Of a stretch of 64,000 bases of DNA, positions 12,461-24,413 are shown piece by piece (positions within the stretch are counted from its first letter, which is position 1; every line of letters begins with the position of its first letter). The notes beneath the pieces were generated by a model. It worked only from the letters and a program-made list of their open reading frames with translations, was not told the DNA's origin and did not search any database. Position numbers and translations under genes: made by a program. The stretch comes from Ancylostoma caninum (Eukaryota; Nematoda; Chromadorea; Rhabditida; Ancylostomatidae), in assembly GCA_037903475.1 (NCBI GenBank), contig JBAJFG010000469.1:306723-370722 (forward strand), in the 5' to 3' direction.

Positions 12461-13245
12461 TTAGGGTGGTAAGAAAGTCTTGAGCCGTTTTAGACTTTTT
12501 TGTGCTTTATTTTATTACTCAGCACACAGTGGAATTTGCTCAGCAATATAATAGCCATAGTTAGTCACTGCAGTGTCCCACCTAATGGGCAGGTCAGCGG
12601 TCCCCTTTTCCCAGGAATGGGAAGACTGGGAGCCAAAGAAATCGCTGACCTCCCTTCCAACATGGTCAACTTTGGCGGATTTTTTCTTGACTTGAAATGC
12701 CTTGAAAGAGCAAAATAAGTGGTAATCGGAAGGGGCAACGTCAGGAGAATAGGGTGAGTGAGAAACCGTAACCCAGCCCAGCTCCGCAAATTTTTCACCG
12801 GTCTCTTTAGCTATTTGGGGCCTACCCTCATCATAGCGTAGGTGTACAAGAAACTCGTTTCGACCGTTTTTCTCAAACAGCATCCGCGGCTCTCTGGAGC
12901 TGATTGGCGTATGTGTTACCGGTGACCGTGTGTGTTTGCGGGAGCCGCTCATAATACAATATCTCTAGCGAATTCCAGAAGTAGCAAAGGAGACAGATGT
13001 TTGGGTGGGGGTGCGATTTGGCCGATCTTCTCCTTGACGGAACCACATGGCACGGTGCGTTTTAAAATCATAGAGGACCCCACTCCCATCTCCAATAATT
13101 AGGTATTCTAGAAACTCCTTTCGATGTGGACAGAGCAGGAAAAACCGATTTTGGCTAGGGGGACCTCTCGTGGAACTGACATCGCAATAAGCAAAAGTTC
13201 TGGAACTTTTGTAAAAATCGGCTCAAGACTTTCTTACCACCCTAA
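12461..13245 (-). mobile_element. Degenerate mariner element inserted in Helitron-like element A
   Basis: The ends are inverted copies, TTAGGGTGGTAAGAAAGTCT at left and its complement at right, flanked by TA. The Helitron copies at 39045 and 37165 carry the uninterrupted site (ATATACAATGTCATG in reverse), so insertion with TA duplication is seen directly. The minus strand carries a decayed transposase: a block near 13000-13115 corresponds to the first catalytic Asp region but reads IIGDGSGVLYD, and the ORF at 12515-12952 has SPYSPDVAPSDYHLF, the mariner block carrying the third Asp. Stops and a missing N-terminal part show it is dead. Confidence 0.85.
12515..12952 (-). pseudogene. Mariner transposase remnant, C-terminal part
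   Basis: A 145-codon frame containing RNEFLVHLRYDEGRPQ, then GWVTVSHSPYSPDVAPSDYH, the hallmark mariner block around the third catalytic Asp. It lacks the N-terminal helix-turn-helix and the intact first and second catalytic regions within one frame, so it cannot encode an active enzyme. Confidence 0.8.
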
Positions 13246-13257
13246 TATATCCAATCA

Positions 13258-13770
13258 ACTATATACGGATACGGGTCCACCGATGGAGAAAGGGCCCGCC
13301 ATGGTCCAGTGCTGTGGGGAACGCCAAGATACGGGTCCACCTATGGAGAAAAGGCCCGCCAGGGCCCAATGGTGCGGGGGACGCCGAGACACGGGTACAC
13401 TGATGGAGAAAGGGCCCGCCGTGGCCCAGTGCTGTGGGGAACGCCAAGATACGGGTCCACCGATGGAGAAAGGGCCCGCGAGGGTTCAATTGTGGGGCGG
13501 ACGCCGAGATACGGATCCACCGATGGAGAAAGGCCCGCCAGGGCCCAATGGTGCTGGGGACGCCAGGATACGGGTCCACCGATGGAGAAAAGGCCCGCCG
13601 TGGCCCAGTGCTGTGGGGAACGCCAAGATACGGGTCCACCGATGGAGAAAGGGCTCGCGAGGGCCCAATGGTGCGGGGGACGCCAGTATACGGGTCCACC
13701 GATGGAGAAAAGGCCCGCCGTGGCCCAATTGTGTGGAGAACGTCAGGATACGGGTTCATTTTAGTCCGAT
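13258..13770 (+). repeat. About 60-bp minisatellite array in Helitron-like element A
   Basis: Eight to nine tandem units of 60-61 bases, each with GGTCCACCGATGGAGAAA, a GCCCGCCGTGGCCCA-like block and GTGGGGAACGCC. More diverged units continue to about 14130. Because the unit length is a multiple of three, several frames stay open; the 255- and 166-codon frames here are artefacts. Confidence 0.9.
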
Positions 13771-16700
13771 AGTGTTGAGAATGCCAGGATGCGAACCCGC
13801 CCCTGGAGAACGTGTCCGGCTTGCGCTAACTGTGAGGAAGGCGCCAGAATGCGGGCGCTCTGATGGAGGAAGGGCCGTCGTTGCTCAGTAGTATGGATAA
13901 CACCAGGATACGGGTCCGCCAATATAGGATTGGTCCGCTGTGACTCAGTGAAGTGGAGAATACCAGGATACGGTTCAGGCCTAATGTGTGAAGATGGCGC
14001 CACAATACGGGTCCAACGATGGAGGAAAGTCCGCTGTAGCCCAGAAGTGTGGAAAACACTCGGATACGATTTCGCTTTATCCGGTAGTGTGGGGAACGGC
14101 AGGATACAGTTCCGCCGATGGAGAACGCGTCTGCGTTGGCCCGATAGTGAGGAATAAGCACGAATACGCCATACGATGGGGAACGAACTTCTCATTCTCA
14201 TACTCAACTCATAAGAAGGACTTCATGTTTGGCCCCATTGGAAGATTGGTTCTGCTTCTCTATCAATTTTCTAGAGATTTGGCAAGTGTGAAGCGTTAGC
14301 ACATGTCCCAAGTGGCTGCCCCACCCCACTTTCTAGCGTCCCGAAGGGGCGCTAGTGTTGTAGAATGCGCAAGCTCAGTGAAATTCATCCATCCATTTTC
14401 TAGTTTCGGACCTCTGAAATTTCAAGATTTCCGCTACTACAGCTGAAAACACAAGAGTAGAAGGCTTGATAAGCGGCTATATGAGTTGATGACCAGATTT
14501 TTCGTCTCAGCCTGGCATGGTCTTTCAACTACTCACGAAACAGCAGCTTTCGACTCATGTCAGTTTTTGGCTCTTTTTTTTGTCCATCTGGTCAACAATG
14601 ACTGGACACCAGATGCTATATAATCCGAGCCTCGGGGAGAAGGGCTGACGTGAGGGGACCAATGCCAAAAGGTGGCGTGCGGCCGGGGCGACTGAGATGG
14701 GGGTTCTGGTCGTCCGGGGGTTGCGGGTCCTGCCACGAAAATTCGAAAGCTGCTTCTAGGTCCTAGATTAGCGCTCTTCAATGGAGAGATAGAGCTGCGG
14801 GAATTTTACCATCGAGTTCAGCATCGAATTCTCGATCAAGATTTCTAGGTCCTGTGCTGGATCTTGGATGCGTGCAAGCTCATGCCCTCGGAGGATTAGC
14901 GTCCAGAACTTCATTGGAAACTAAATTAGTAAGGGCAAAACACAAGGTTTTGCTGCGAATGTTAATAAAATGTTATTGCGATGGTGTGCTTAGCATAGTA
15001 GAATGAATTTTCACTACTTTTGCTTCATTTGGCAAGCTTTGAAATTTTCGATATTTTGCTTAAATAGCGCATTATAACTGCGGAATTGTTGGGCCCAGAG
15101 GGCTCTTGCTCCACGAGGTTCGAGTAACTTTTGTAGAAGATATCTGATATGGTGGGCACACCATTGTGGTATCATTTTCTAGATATCCGTGGCGAAAGCC
15201 AGTGTTCTGGTACAGCTTTTGAAGTAGAGGGTGCCACTGCCCCACAGTCACTTGGTAGTCGACATCGCATGAACAAAAAAGAGCTGAAAAATTACAAGAA
15301 CCCAAAACTGCCGTTTCTTAACTTGTTGAAAGACAATGCCGAGATGAGACGAAAACTGTGATTTCCAGCTCATATAGCCGCTCGTCAACCCTTCTACTGA
15401 AGTATTCTCAAATACAGCAATGCAAATCTTGAGATTTCATAGGTTTGGAACTAAAGAATGGGTGGACGATTTCCGCCGTCCTTATGTATTCTGATACATC
15501 AAGAAGTTCTCTAGTGAGTGACAAAACCCCGCTCCCACAACTTCTCTGGTTGGGACACTAGGAGGCTCTCAATATGGTCCCATGTTATGTGACGTAATGT
15601 AAGGTGTGGTCTGAAGGACACTTTTTCCACCACCGATGGAATCCCCTCCTGATAGCGAAAAGTTCGGCATATGGTCGACAAAAGTTACTCGAACCTCGTG
15701 GAGCAAGAGCCCTCTGGGCCCAACAATTCCGCAGTTATAATGCGCTATTTAAGCAAAATATCGAAAATTTCAAAGCTTGCCAAATGAAGCAAAAGTGGTG
15801 AAAATTCATTCTACTATGCTAAGCACACCACCGCAATAACATTTTATGAACATTCGCAGCAAAACCTTGTGTTTTGCCCTTAATAATTTAGTTTCCAGTG
15901 AAGTTCTGGACGCTAATCCCCCGAGGGCATGAGCTTGCACGCATCCAAGATCCAGCACAGGACCTAGAAATCTTGATCGAGAATTCGATGCTGAACTCGA
16001 CGGTAAAATTCCCGCAGCTCTATCTCCCCATTGAAGAGCGCTAATCTAGGACCTAGAAACAGCTTTCGCATTTTCGTGGCAGGACCCGCAACCCCCGGAC
16101 GACCAGAACCCCCCCCCCCATCTCAGTCGCCCCGGCCGCACGCCACCTTTTGGCATAGGTCCCCTCATGTCAGCCCTTCTCCCCGAGGCTCGGATTATAT
16201 AGCATCTGGTGTCCAGTCATTGTTGACCAGATGGACAAAAAAAAAGAGCCAAAAACTGACATGAGTCGAAAGCTGCTGTTTCTTGAGTATTGAAAGACCA
16301 TGCCAGGCTGAGACGAAAAATCTGGTCATCAACTCATATAGCCGCTTATTAAGCCTTCTACTCTTGTGTTTTCAGCTGTAGTAGCGGAAATCTTGAAATT
16401 TCAGAGGTCCGAAACTAGAAAATGGATGGATGAATTCCAGTGAGCTTGCGCATTCTACAACATCAAGATGTGTTGTATTGCGTGGTGGAATCCTGCTTTC
16501 ATAGCCCTTCTGGTTGGGATGCTATGACTCCCTCATTACTGTACCATGTGATGTGACGTAGTATGCGGTGCATAATAAAAGACGTTTTATTCACAAATGC
16601 TGGAGCCTCATGCCAGTTTTGAAAGGTTCGGCATATCGACAAGAAAAATAACTTTTACCTTGCTCAGCAAGAGCTCGCCAGCTCTTACCTTTCTGTAGTT

Positions 16701-17076
16701 ACAAGGCGCTGATTTAGCAAATTTCCGAAAATTTCGAAGTATACCAAATGAAGCAAAAGTATTGAAACTTCGTTCCAGTGCTGCCATTACATCAATATAT
16801 TAACATTTTATTAAGATTGGTTCCAAAAACTTGCGTGTTGCTCCATATTTTTTTAGTTTTCCATGAAATTCTGGGTGCCAGTGCCCTGAGGGCATAAACT
16901 TGAACGCATCCGAAAACCACCACGGCACCATCTTATAGATCTCGAGACGCTGATTCCAAAAATATATAAGCTTATGCGGATATCTCTGCTCTGAGCTGAG
17001 TTATAGTGAAAAGACGCAAAAGACGCGCCTTTGCGTCTTTTTCGTCTTTTTTCCAAAGATTACCGACGGTATTGTA

Positions 17077-20000
17077 AAACAACGATGTAAAACACATCGC
17101 ATTCTAAGCCAATTGTTCGTCAAAGTTTTTAGCGAAAAAATTAGTGTCTAACGCTTTAATGCGAAATCTGGCCTAGCAGCAACTACACGATGAACCAAAG
17201 GCGAAACTGAAAATGCAATCGAGCTGCTCGACGGGGGACAGCGTGGCAGCGAACTTTTTTCGACGTGGCATACCTTTGAAAACATGTGACGCCTGTGTGA
17301 GCAATTGATGGCAGTCATTTCAGGGCCTTTGATTTTGTGAACACATCACCAATCTCGTGAATGTTGCAACAGCGACAGTATTTTCAAGAGTAGCGTTTTC
17401 TACCAGAGACACCATAATTTTGCTATTGTCTTTTCATTACACGGCATAGATAATATGTGGCAAAGAACAGAAAATCTTCAAGTGAATGAATAAAAAGTAA
17501 CCAAAATGATAGCAATCAAAATGAGAGACATCTAACTGCGTCACTTCGCAAGATTCTGAGGTGCCTATTTTTCTCTGATTATACTGTTCAAATAAGTACT
17601 GCTAAAGTAAAGCAGAATTTGCAAACAAAATGCACTTTAGACTTTTTAAAATTATTATAGCAAAGGCCATATGAAAGCGGATTGACGATGACCAATCGAA
17701 AAAGATAAAAAGAGTGTGAAAACTGCACCGTGAACTAGTCTAGCTGTGTACAACAAGCCACCTTATCAATGGTCCGGCTAGACTGTCAACAGACGCAACA
17801 AAAAGTGCAAAGTGTAAGTGAAAAAAAGAGAAATCATAGGTATAGGCTATAGGTAGGTACAAGATGGATTAGGAACATAAGAATTTCTTCTACTTTTGGG
17901 TTTTCCACAATTTTTGTGCCTTAGTTTTACTGACAAAAATTATTTGTTTTTCTCGCTTCTCGAACAAAAACACCATGTCCAGCACGATGGTGCATCGCAT
18001 CAAGGAAAATGATTAATTCAATTTAATTTCTTAATACCTGTACCTATGGGACACGGTAGGCAACGAGTGACAGAGTTCAAACGCTAATAAATAGAAGTAG
18101 GAATGAAACTTCATAGAACAAAATAATGCGAGAAACTGTGCGGTATTCAGAAATTCATGCCAGAAGTACAGACAGTAGGCACAAATGCTCAACTGTCATC
18201 GCCTTTGAAACAAACTGAATTAAATACAAATAGGAACGCAAAGCAGATTCACACGTGAGATGGTGTATATGTTTCATCAAAGGCGAGAGTTGAAGAAAAA
18301 TCATAAGAAAAAATAAAGAGTGAAATTGTTCGGCGCTTGAAGGGTAACGACACCGAACTTTGGTGCTTATAATTGGAGGGGGCGTTTGGGTCCCGTCGAA
18401 AAGTGGGCGTGGCTAACGATGCCCCATAGGTGTGCAAATGTTACACAGCTTCTGCTGACAGCCACGTGCATTTACAAGGAAGGGAGTAACACTGAGCGTT
18501 TGTAGCACTTGTGCAACTAGCAGAGATGCATAACACCGGAAATTTCAATAAACGAAAGCACGACTTTGATGCTTCAAAGCTGTTAAAATTACGAGTTCTT
18601 AATTAAGGGTAGTGTTTGTGGAAGTGGTTTTACCGTAACTGCTCAAAAATCACATGTGATGAAGTGAAAGGGGATTATAAGACTAGCACAACAACTAATC
18701 TTCTACATTGAAAGAAAAAATCCAGCAAAATCTTCCGGGAGTACATTTCTCAACTCAAAGTTTAATCTCAACATTTCCATTTTTCGAACCCAAACATAAA
18801 TTTCATTCAAAATGCTTCTCAGCATTTATACGTGGTTACTGGTAGAGGAAAGAGTAGACCAAATGCTCAATAGCCAAGCCCTTCTTCAGGGGTGTGTGTG
18901 TGTGGCTGCCAACAGAAGCACCGTAGCACCTGCATAGCCATGGGGCATCATACGCCACGCCCCTTTCCCGACAGGACCCAAATGCTACGGCGCCCTCGTA
19001 ATTTAGTGTAGAAGTTGCGAATTTATGATGTTGAGCAGGTACAAAAGAACGAAGAGGGTCTGAAGAAAAAAGCACTTAGAGAACAAGAAGAGATGGAAAA
19101 GATATGTAAGTCTGTACATCAAAAAGACCGAACAAGAAGCGCGTTTGAAGCACCAAAGAATGTCATTGGTGGTGCAGTATGAAAGAAATGAGATTGGCAG
19201 ATACTTAGAAATTGATGAAAAAATTAATTAACAATGGTACTTATCAGCAAACAATAAATAAAGCTTTGTAACACTACACCATAGTGCTTTTCACGAGCAA
19301 CGATGGCTGAAGAGGAGTTAGAGAAAAAAAACATGTTCAAGCGTGCGGGAATCAAAGATGTTTGATGTTTAGCGAGCACATAGCAAAAACATAGAATAAT
19401 GCTCAACTATCATTTTAGAGACGAACTGTATCTAAATTGACCCTTAAACAATGGAACATTAGTATTCTCGGCGGAAGAGTGTTCAAAAGTTGTCAAACAA
19501 TTGTGAGATCAAAAACAAAGCAAAAAAAAAAAAGAATTGAGATCAGAAGTGATACAGTGGTGAAATCAGCGCGAATAATCAATTTGACGGAAAAAGAGCG
19601 AACTTTCCTCTAGAAGAGAAAAAAGTGAGGGGATCCTTTCAAAGCAAGGTTTTCAGGGACAGGTTCCAAACCAGAACACTAAATCACAAATGGTCGAAAT
19701 TGCGAAAATCCGCAAAACAAAACGAGCTGTTATTCGTACGAATCCAGTCATCAATCAAATGAAAACTGAACGTACTTTGAAGCCCGATTGAAAGTCATAT
19801 GAGCCAGGAAATCATGGACGGAATTAATAACGTCGACTGGACATCTAGTCAAAAAAAGGGAAGTAATCGATAGTCGACACTGGCAGGGACGGCAGGCATG
19901 CAACAGTCGAAGGGTCAGCGCTGTTCAGACCACGCGCTGGCGGAAATTCCTCGCATAACTCGAAAGAAGCTTGATAAAATCCATCAAAACGGCACAATAT

Positions 20001-20382
20001 TCATTAATCTTCCCAAGCGGGAGCTTTTCTTTTTAGTTGCATCCCTGTTGTAGATGTACACATGTATTCTCCGTAAATGTCAAGGTTCTGGCTGCAGAAA
20101 AGACTTCCATATTGAAAGAAGCAAGGAGAACGTTGCCAGAATTCCAATTCATTCGGGAAATGACGGCTATTCAGTGTAGTCTCCGTATCCACGTAATGAA
20201 GTGTATTAGAGCGCGTTATTGCCGGACGAGCCGCGCCCCATCTGTCAAAAGGGCCTGCAACGTGGTTATGATCTTACACAAGAAGTTTGAGCAGGAATGG
20301 TTGCATTTTGCAGTGTGGGAAGTCTTTCTATGGATTGAGCTTGCCTTTACATTGCCGTTGCTACTGCCATGCGGATATTGAA
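17077..20382. other. AT-rich region with no recognised gene
   Basis: No exon set, RNA gene or complete element was recognised. It holds an imperfect inverted repeat of about 70 bases, around 18362-18430 and 18935-19005, sharing GGGGCAT and CCACGCCC blocks, possibly the arms of a small foldback element. The open frames at 18249-18437 and 18836-19075 lie in those arms. Confidence 0.5.
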
Positions 20383-20384
20383 TA

Positions 20385-20936
20385 CAGGGTGGCGAAAAAA
20401 TACGTGCGCCATAAAAGGCGTTCAAATTTTATTTTCTGCCAACGAACATTTCAAGAAATTTATTCCTGTAAAACTACAGGGCGCGACATTTCATAATTAC
20501 ACAGAATTTTTGATGTGTCTGCCATAAGCTTTGATGCAGGCGTTAATTCGTTTCTTCATGGAGTCGATGGTGCGGCGCAGGTAGTTAACGTCTAGATTAT
20601 ATCAAATTTTCATCAATTCTCTTCGCAAATCCACCAGGTTTTCTACATTTCCTAAGTGGCTCTTCCCTAGACATTTAAACAGAAAAGTTCAGTGGATTCA
20701 AATCCGAGCTATTGGCAGGACACAAATCTTTCGTCAAAAAAGAGCTGATTTTGGTCTTCAGGAAGTGGATCGTTGTTTTGTCTCCATGGGCTAGAGCCCA
20801 TTCTTGTTGGAAGATAAAATTGGAATGTTCTTGCTTAACTAATAAATATTTAAAAAAGAAAAAGTATGCAGGAATGAGCCACACAAAAAATAAAACAGAG
20901 TCAAATATCACGCGCACGTAATTTTTCGCCACCCTG
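20385..20936 (-). mobile_element. Degenerate Tc1/mariner-superfamily element (maT/Tc1-like)
   Basis: Inverted ends CAGGGTGGCGAAAAAATACG and CACGTAATTTTTCGCCACCCTG (the latter split at 20 for reading) are flanked by TA on both sides (20383-20384, 20937-20938). The minus strand encodes a fragment with NFIFQQEWALAHGDKTTIHF and LCPANSSDLNPLNFSV. These match the second and third catalytic blocks of Tc1/maT transposases (family form FQQDGAPAH ... WPANSPDLNP). The second Asp is replaced (QQEW), and the element is only 552 bases, so it is a dead internal-deletion copy. Confidence 0.8.
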
Positions 20937-20974
20937 TAGAATAGTTTATTTAATAAAACTAAGCACTGACTGTA

Positions 20975-22231
20975 CAGGGTGCGGCATAAATACTGTGTCA
21001 AAAATATTTGTTAATAACTTTTGTCGCAGAAGCTGAAACTCTAATCCCTCTTCAGAATTATTTAGCTAAACCGTCAGAAATTAAACTCACTGGGATACGT
21101 CTAACGTGGTCCCCTTCTGCCTTCGCGACGGAGGTTACACCTAAATCATGCACGACCAGTCAGGTCCGAAAACAATTCTGGAGGTTTTCTTCCTCCTTCT
21201 TTCCTGTGAGCGATCCCAGATTCGTAGCAGCAGTGGGTTAGTGAGCGCATGTCTACACCTCTACGATCACCAGTTGACACATCCATATGATCGATGTCAA
21301 GGAAGTTTGCACACGATTACTCTGCCGGTAAGAGTTCGTGGAGTTGGGTCACTTTCCCTTCTGCGCCTCGTTTCTTGAAGCACTGCTGTCCTAGCGGGTC
21401 CATTTTTGATAGGTGTACTAGCAGCTATACCTAGTGTACAAAACTACCCTTTTTTTCCGGCAAAGAGCTGTTTTTGCAACTTCAATTCAACGTCGACCTG
21501 ATGCTTATGGTCACTTTCAGAAACATCAACTTCAGCGATGAAATAGGTCAGATGTGATCTGCAAGAGAGGCCTTTTCTACCCCATCTGATGTCTTGGAGA
21601 ACTGCCCTTACACTGCGCAATTTTCGTTGATGAAGCTCTGTCCCACATTGAAAAAAAGATCATCGTCCTAAGGTGCCTAACTTTTGCGGCCCTCCAAGGT
21701 AACATAGCTAAATTCTGCCTCCTCTCGTGCTGATGCGATTCGTTGTGAACATGCTGCTCCTAGAGCTTGTAGTGTTCCGTCTGGACTTCTTCATAAGCAG
21801 GTGAATTAATCGCCCTCTGCAAAGATCACGGCTCTGTGTGCATCTAACTCCTCTACCTCGCATTTTTGCAACGGGTTCGTTTCTCGTGAATTTTCTCGAA
21901 AATTAGAACTGCGACATCCGTGTGGCATGCATATGGGAACAGCCCTTCAACAGCAGAGCATCGTACTGCAAATTGGATGGTGCAGTTATATTGCTGCAAA
22001 AAATAGGCGACCAAGAAAAAAGATTGTACGATGATGCTTCATAGCTCGATCTTGGTTCCTTCCAATTTTGGACTTGTTATAACGTGAGATGTTGATGTGA
22101 GGTTACGAAAAGAGGAGGTAATGCAGAAAAAGGGATAGGAATTTCAGATATGAAATTTAGGGCAAAGAGCTTTTCCGCAATGGGGATGGAATTTGCGACA
22201 AAGTTTGACACAGTATTTAAGCCGCACCCTG
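20975..22231. mobile_element. TA-flanked mariner-like element, copy 1
   Basis: The ends are inverted: CAGGGTGCGGCATAAATACT at left and the complement of CAGGGTGCGGCTTAAATACT at right, flanked by TA at 20973-20974 and 22232-22233. Internal length is 1,257 bases. No intact transposase frame was seen. A degenerate block on the minus strand near 21600-21700 resembles one in the longer relic at 30771-32850, which supports a shared, decayed coding region. Confidence 0.75.
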
Positions 22232-22233
22232 TA

Positions 22234-23104
22234 CAGGTGATGAATATGCAAATGAGGATTGAACTGGTGAGGATTGGATATGTGGGGCACTATTCGGCTA
22301 GTTCTGCCCCAAATTTTCAAGAATTAAAGAAAATTTTTTTCGCTCAAACTTCGCATATTAGGCTTGTTTGAGGGGCTGGACACAAATATCGTATCCATTT
22401 TGTACCGCAACCAGGCCTCGGCACGAGATCTTCCCAGCCCAAAATCGAAAAGAAGCCCCCCTTTGAAAAATCAAAACTTGACGAGGCCCCCTTTGAACAT
22501 GCAAACGAAAGGAAAAGTTGAACTCACTTTGAAAATTGGAGTCCCAGGGAACAGCTCGTGCTGGGGCACGAGTTTACTGTTCAAATTATAATCTGAGGAA
22601 GGTGAGGGCACAACTTTCTGACGCGAAAAGTTTTTAAAAAAAGCACAAATTCGAAGAAACCACCTTGAATCCGAGAGGGAATGGACTAGGAAGTTGAGCA
22701 GTTCGAAGGGCAATTTATGCTAGATGCGTGCTTTTGACTCGCGTGCGTCCATATGATGAAGGATAGGACCGCTCAGCTCAGGCGCACACATTTATGTACG
22801 GCCTCGAGGCGGCCGTACGTGTACAATCCTTCGCAAATTGATGCGTGCGTCTGATGCACGTAGTTAGTATAAATTAACCTATAACTTGCCCTTGAAACCA
22901 CCACTGGAACATGTCGGAATGAACAGGTGATTCTTACAAATAAGCCTAGAGGATGTCTGAGAAAGCAGAACATGTTGGAAAATGAGACAAAACAGCAGAG
23001 GTTTCGGCCAGATTACATCAGAGACGCTACGAGCAAACATTAGAGTGATTTACAATTCTGGATGTTCATTTGAAAGTTATCCACAGGGTACATTTGAACG
23101 TGGT
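22234..23104. other. Unassigned region
   Basis: Nothing supported was found. A short palindromic stretch, TACGGCCTCGAGGCGGCCGTA, is split by its odd centre near 22797-22817. Open frames here look like chance frames. Confidence 0.4.
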
Positions 23105-23431
23105 CTACATGGCAAAACGCGTTGAAACTAGTCCGCGGCGTCGTTCGATTGCAGCACATATTTTACGGGCTTCGACTCCATGGGATTCCAAGGATTCCTG
23201 CGCTGCATAAACGCAACGAAATGAATTGAAAGCTTCAGTAACAGGAGAACAAAGGGGGTACTACAAGTGTTTGCTAAAAATCATTGAAACTTATATGTGG
23301 ACTAAAAAAGTGTATGCTACCTTTGTATGCTGAGTGCGAAATTACCGCTAGTTAGCAACACTCCAAGAACCCCTAGGAGTTCCACACTTCGTGGATCGCA
23401 TCCATCAGGTGCTTCAATGATGAAGCGGACC
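23105..23431 (-). CDS. Unrecognised gene, last two exons (partial at 5' side)
   Basis: Exon 23346-23431 follows a TTCTGTAG acceptor and reads VRFIIEAPDGCDPRSVELLG then VLGVLLTS, ending at a GTAATT donor in phase 1. Exon 23105-23202 follows an ATGCAG acceptor, completes the codon and reads QESLESHGVEARKICAAIER then RRGLVSTRFAM and a stop. The phases match, and the residue make-up is protein-like: acidic and hydrophobic, then a basic C-terminus. I do not recognise the family. Upstream exons would lie between 23440 and 24400; the minus-strand frame at 23858-24118 is a weak candidate. It is on the same strand as the HLH-6-like gene, about 1 kb downstream of its stop. Confidence 0.55.
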
Positions 23432-24393
23432 CTACAGAAAAAAAAAACTAAAAAAGTGTATGCTCATTGAGTGGCTTAGGTCGACCTGGGAGACCTGAGG
23501 TCTACCCCGCATACATTCTTTGCGCCGTACATCGGTTCTAGCAATACTGAGCATGCAGTTGTAGTGCCCCGCTTAGATCTCTCCAAACTCCAATTTTTAA
23601 GCCCAATCTCAAAGTCTGGACTTCATAGCAGCTCCATGAAATTCCCGGAGAAAGCGTTTTTCGCGTATATCTTTCCTGCGGTGCATAAGTTTTGGTCGTC
23701 CGTTCGATCAGCTGTTTTACTCCCTTAGTTCTTTTGTTAGTGAAGATATCATGTCATGTGGTTGCGCGTAGACTGCGCCGGAATCCTTAGAATCCTGTGG
23801 TGTCTGTAGAATATGTGCTCCAATCGAAAGACTTGAACCGGACACTCGCCTGACCGCTCAAAGCAGGAGCAGCCTCCCTACAAGCCGTTTTTCGACCTCA
23901 GTCGCCCCTATTGCGCCGCTCAGAACAAGAGCAGCTCCTCCGCACTTGATGAATCGGTCACTTAACTTATTCAATCCTCCTATCTCGCCTAATGACTGCG
24001 ATGCCTTCCTTAGAAGTAACAAAACCACAATTTTTTTTGGGAATCCGCCCCGGACTCCAATACGAAGCCCCTTTTGCTTTTTGACCCTTTTACGCCCAGC
24101 TTGCCCCCGGGAAGACATGTGCTGGCGCCTGGGCGTCTACCCATCGACAGAACCAGTGCAGTCGTAATTGCAAACAAAGTCAGATCACCCGCCCTCTTTG
24201 AGCTAACAGATCATACATAATGTACACCAGAAAAAAACTGCATTAAACTCGTCACTCTCACTCCATTTATCACATGAATAAATTAGGACAATGAGGGAGG
24301 ACAACCCGTTAACACCACGAAAAGAAAATGACTAGCAAAGTGAGCAGCTGAAATCTATGACAACCAATCAATAAATAAATAAACCGTCATGAC

Positions 24394-24413
24394 GTGCATG
24401 TGTGTGTGTGTGT
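24394..24413. repeat. Short TG/CA dinucleotide run just after the hlh-6 stop
   Basis: An uninterrupted (TG)n run lies at the 3' end of the last hlh-6 exon. A longer one lies at 40705-40737, and both are followed by GTCAGT. Confidence 0.6.

Larger units (their letters stand above)
11857..14355 (+). mobile_element. Helitron-like element A (2.5 kb, contains a mariner and a minisatellite array)
   Basis: Starts TCTATTAAACAAAGCGCC and ends in GGGGCGCTAG, inserted between host A (11856) and T (14356). The right arm of the surrounding foldback keeps the uninterrupted sequence CTTGATGTTGTAG, which proves the borders and the lack of target duplication. The last 23 bases form a hairpin, CTAGCGTCCC-GAA-GGGGCGCTAG. 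TC start, CTRR end and A/T target are Helitron hallmarks; a hairpin that includes the terminal CTAG is not typical. Internal order: unique 5' part with homologues at 37140-37605 and 39020-39489, mariner, about 60-bp array, conserved 3' tail. No Rep or helicase is visible, so it is non-autonomous. Confidence 0.85.
11244..17076. mobile_element. Long foldback transposon with about 1.4-kb inverted arms, split by a Helitron-like insertion
   Basis: The left arm is 11244-11856 plus 14356-15134 (1,392 bases) and the right arm is 15678-17076 (1,399 bases). They are close inverted copies down to identical termini that read TACAATACCGTCGGTAATC. If the first and last TA are the target duplication, this fits the Tc1/mariner superfamily. 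The arms carry an inverted pair of identical 67-codon frames, with no recognised function. Each arm contains two diverged versions of one internal unit, and the central loop 15135-15677 holds a third related stretch. No transposase was seen, so it is non-autonomous. The break in the left arm is exactly the insertion at 11857-14355. Confidence 0.85.

Noticed and set aside
13124..13891. 255-codon plus-strand frame
   Set aside because: Starts in the mariner end and runs through the 60-bp array; no coding signal beyond the repeat.
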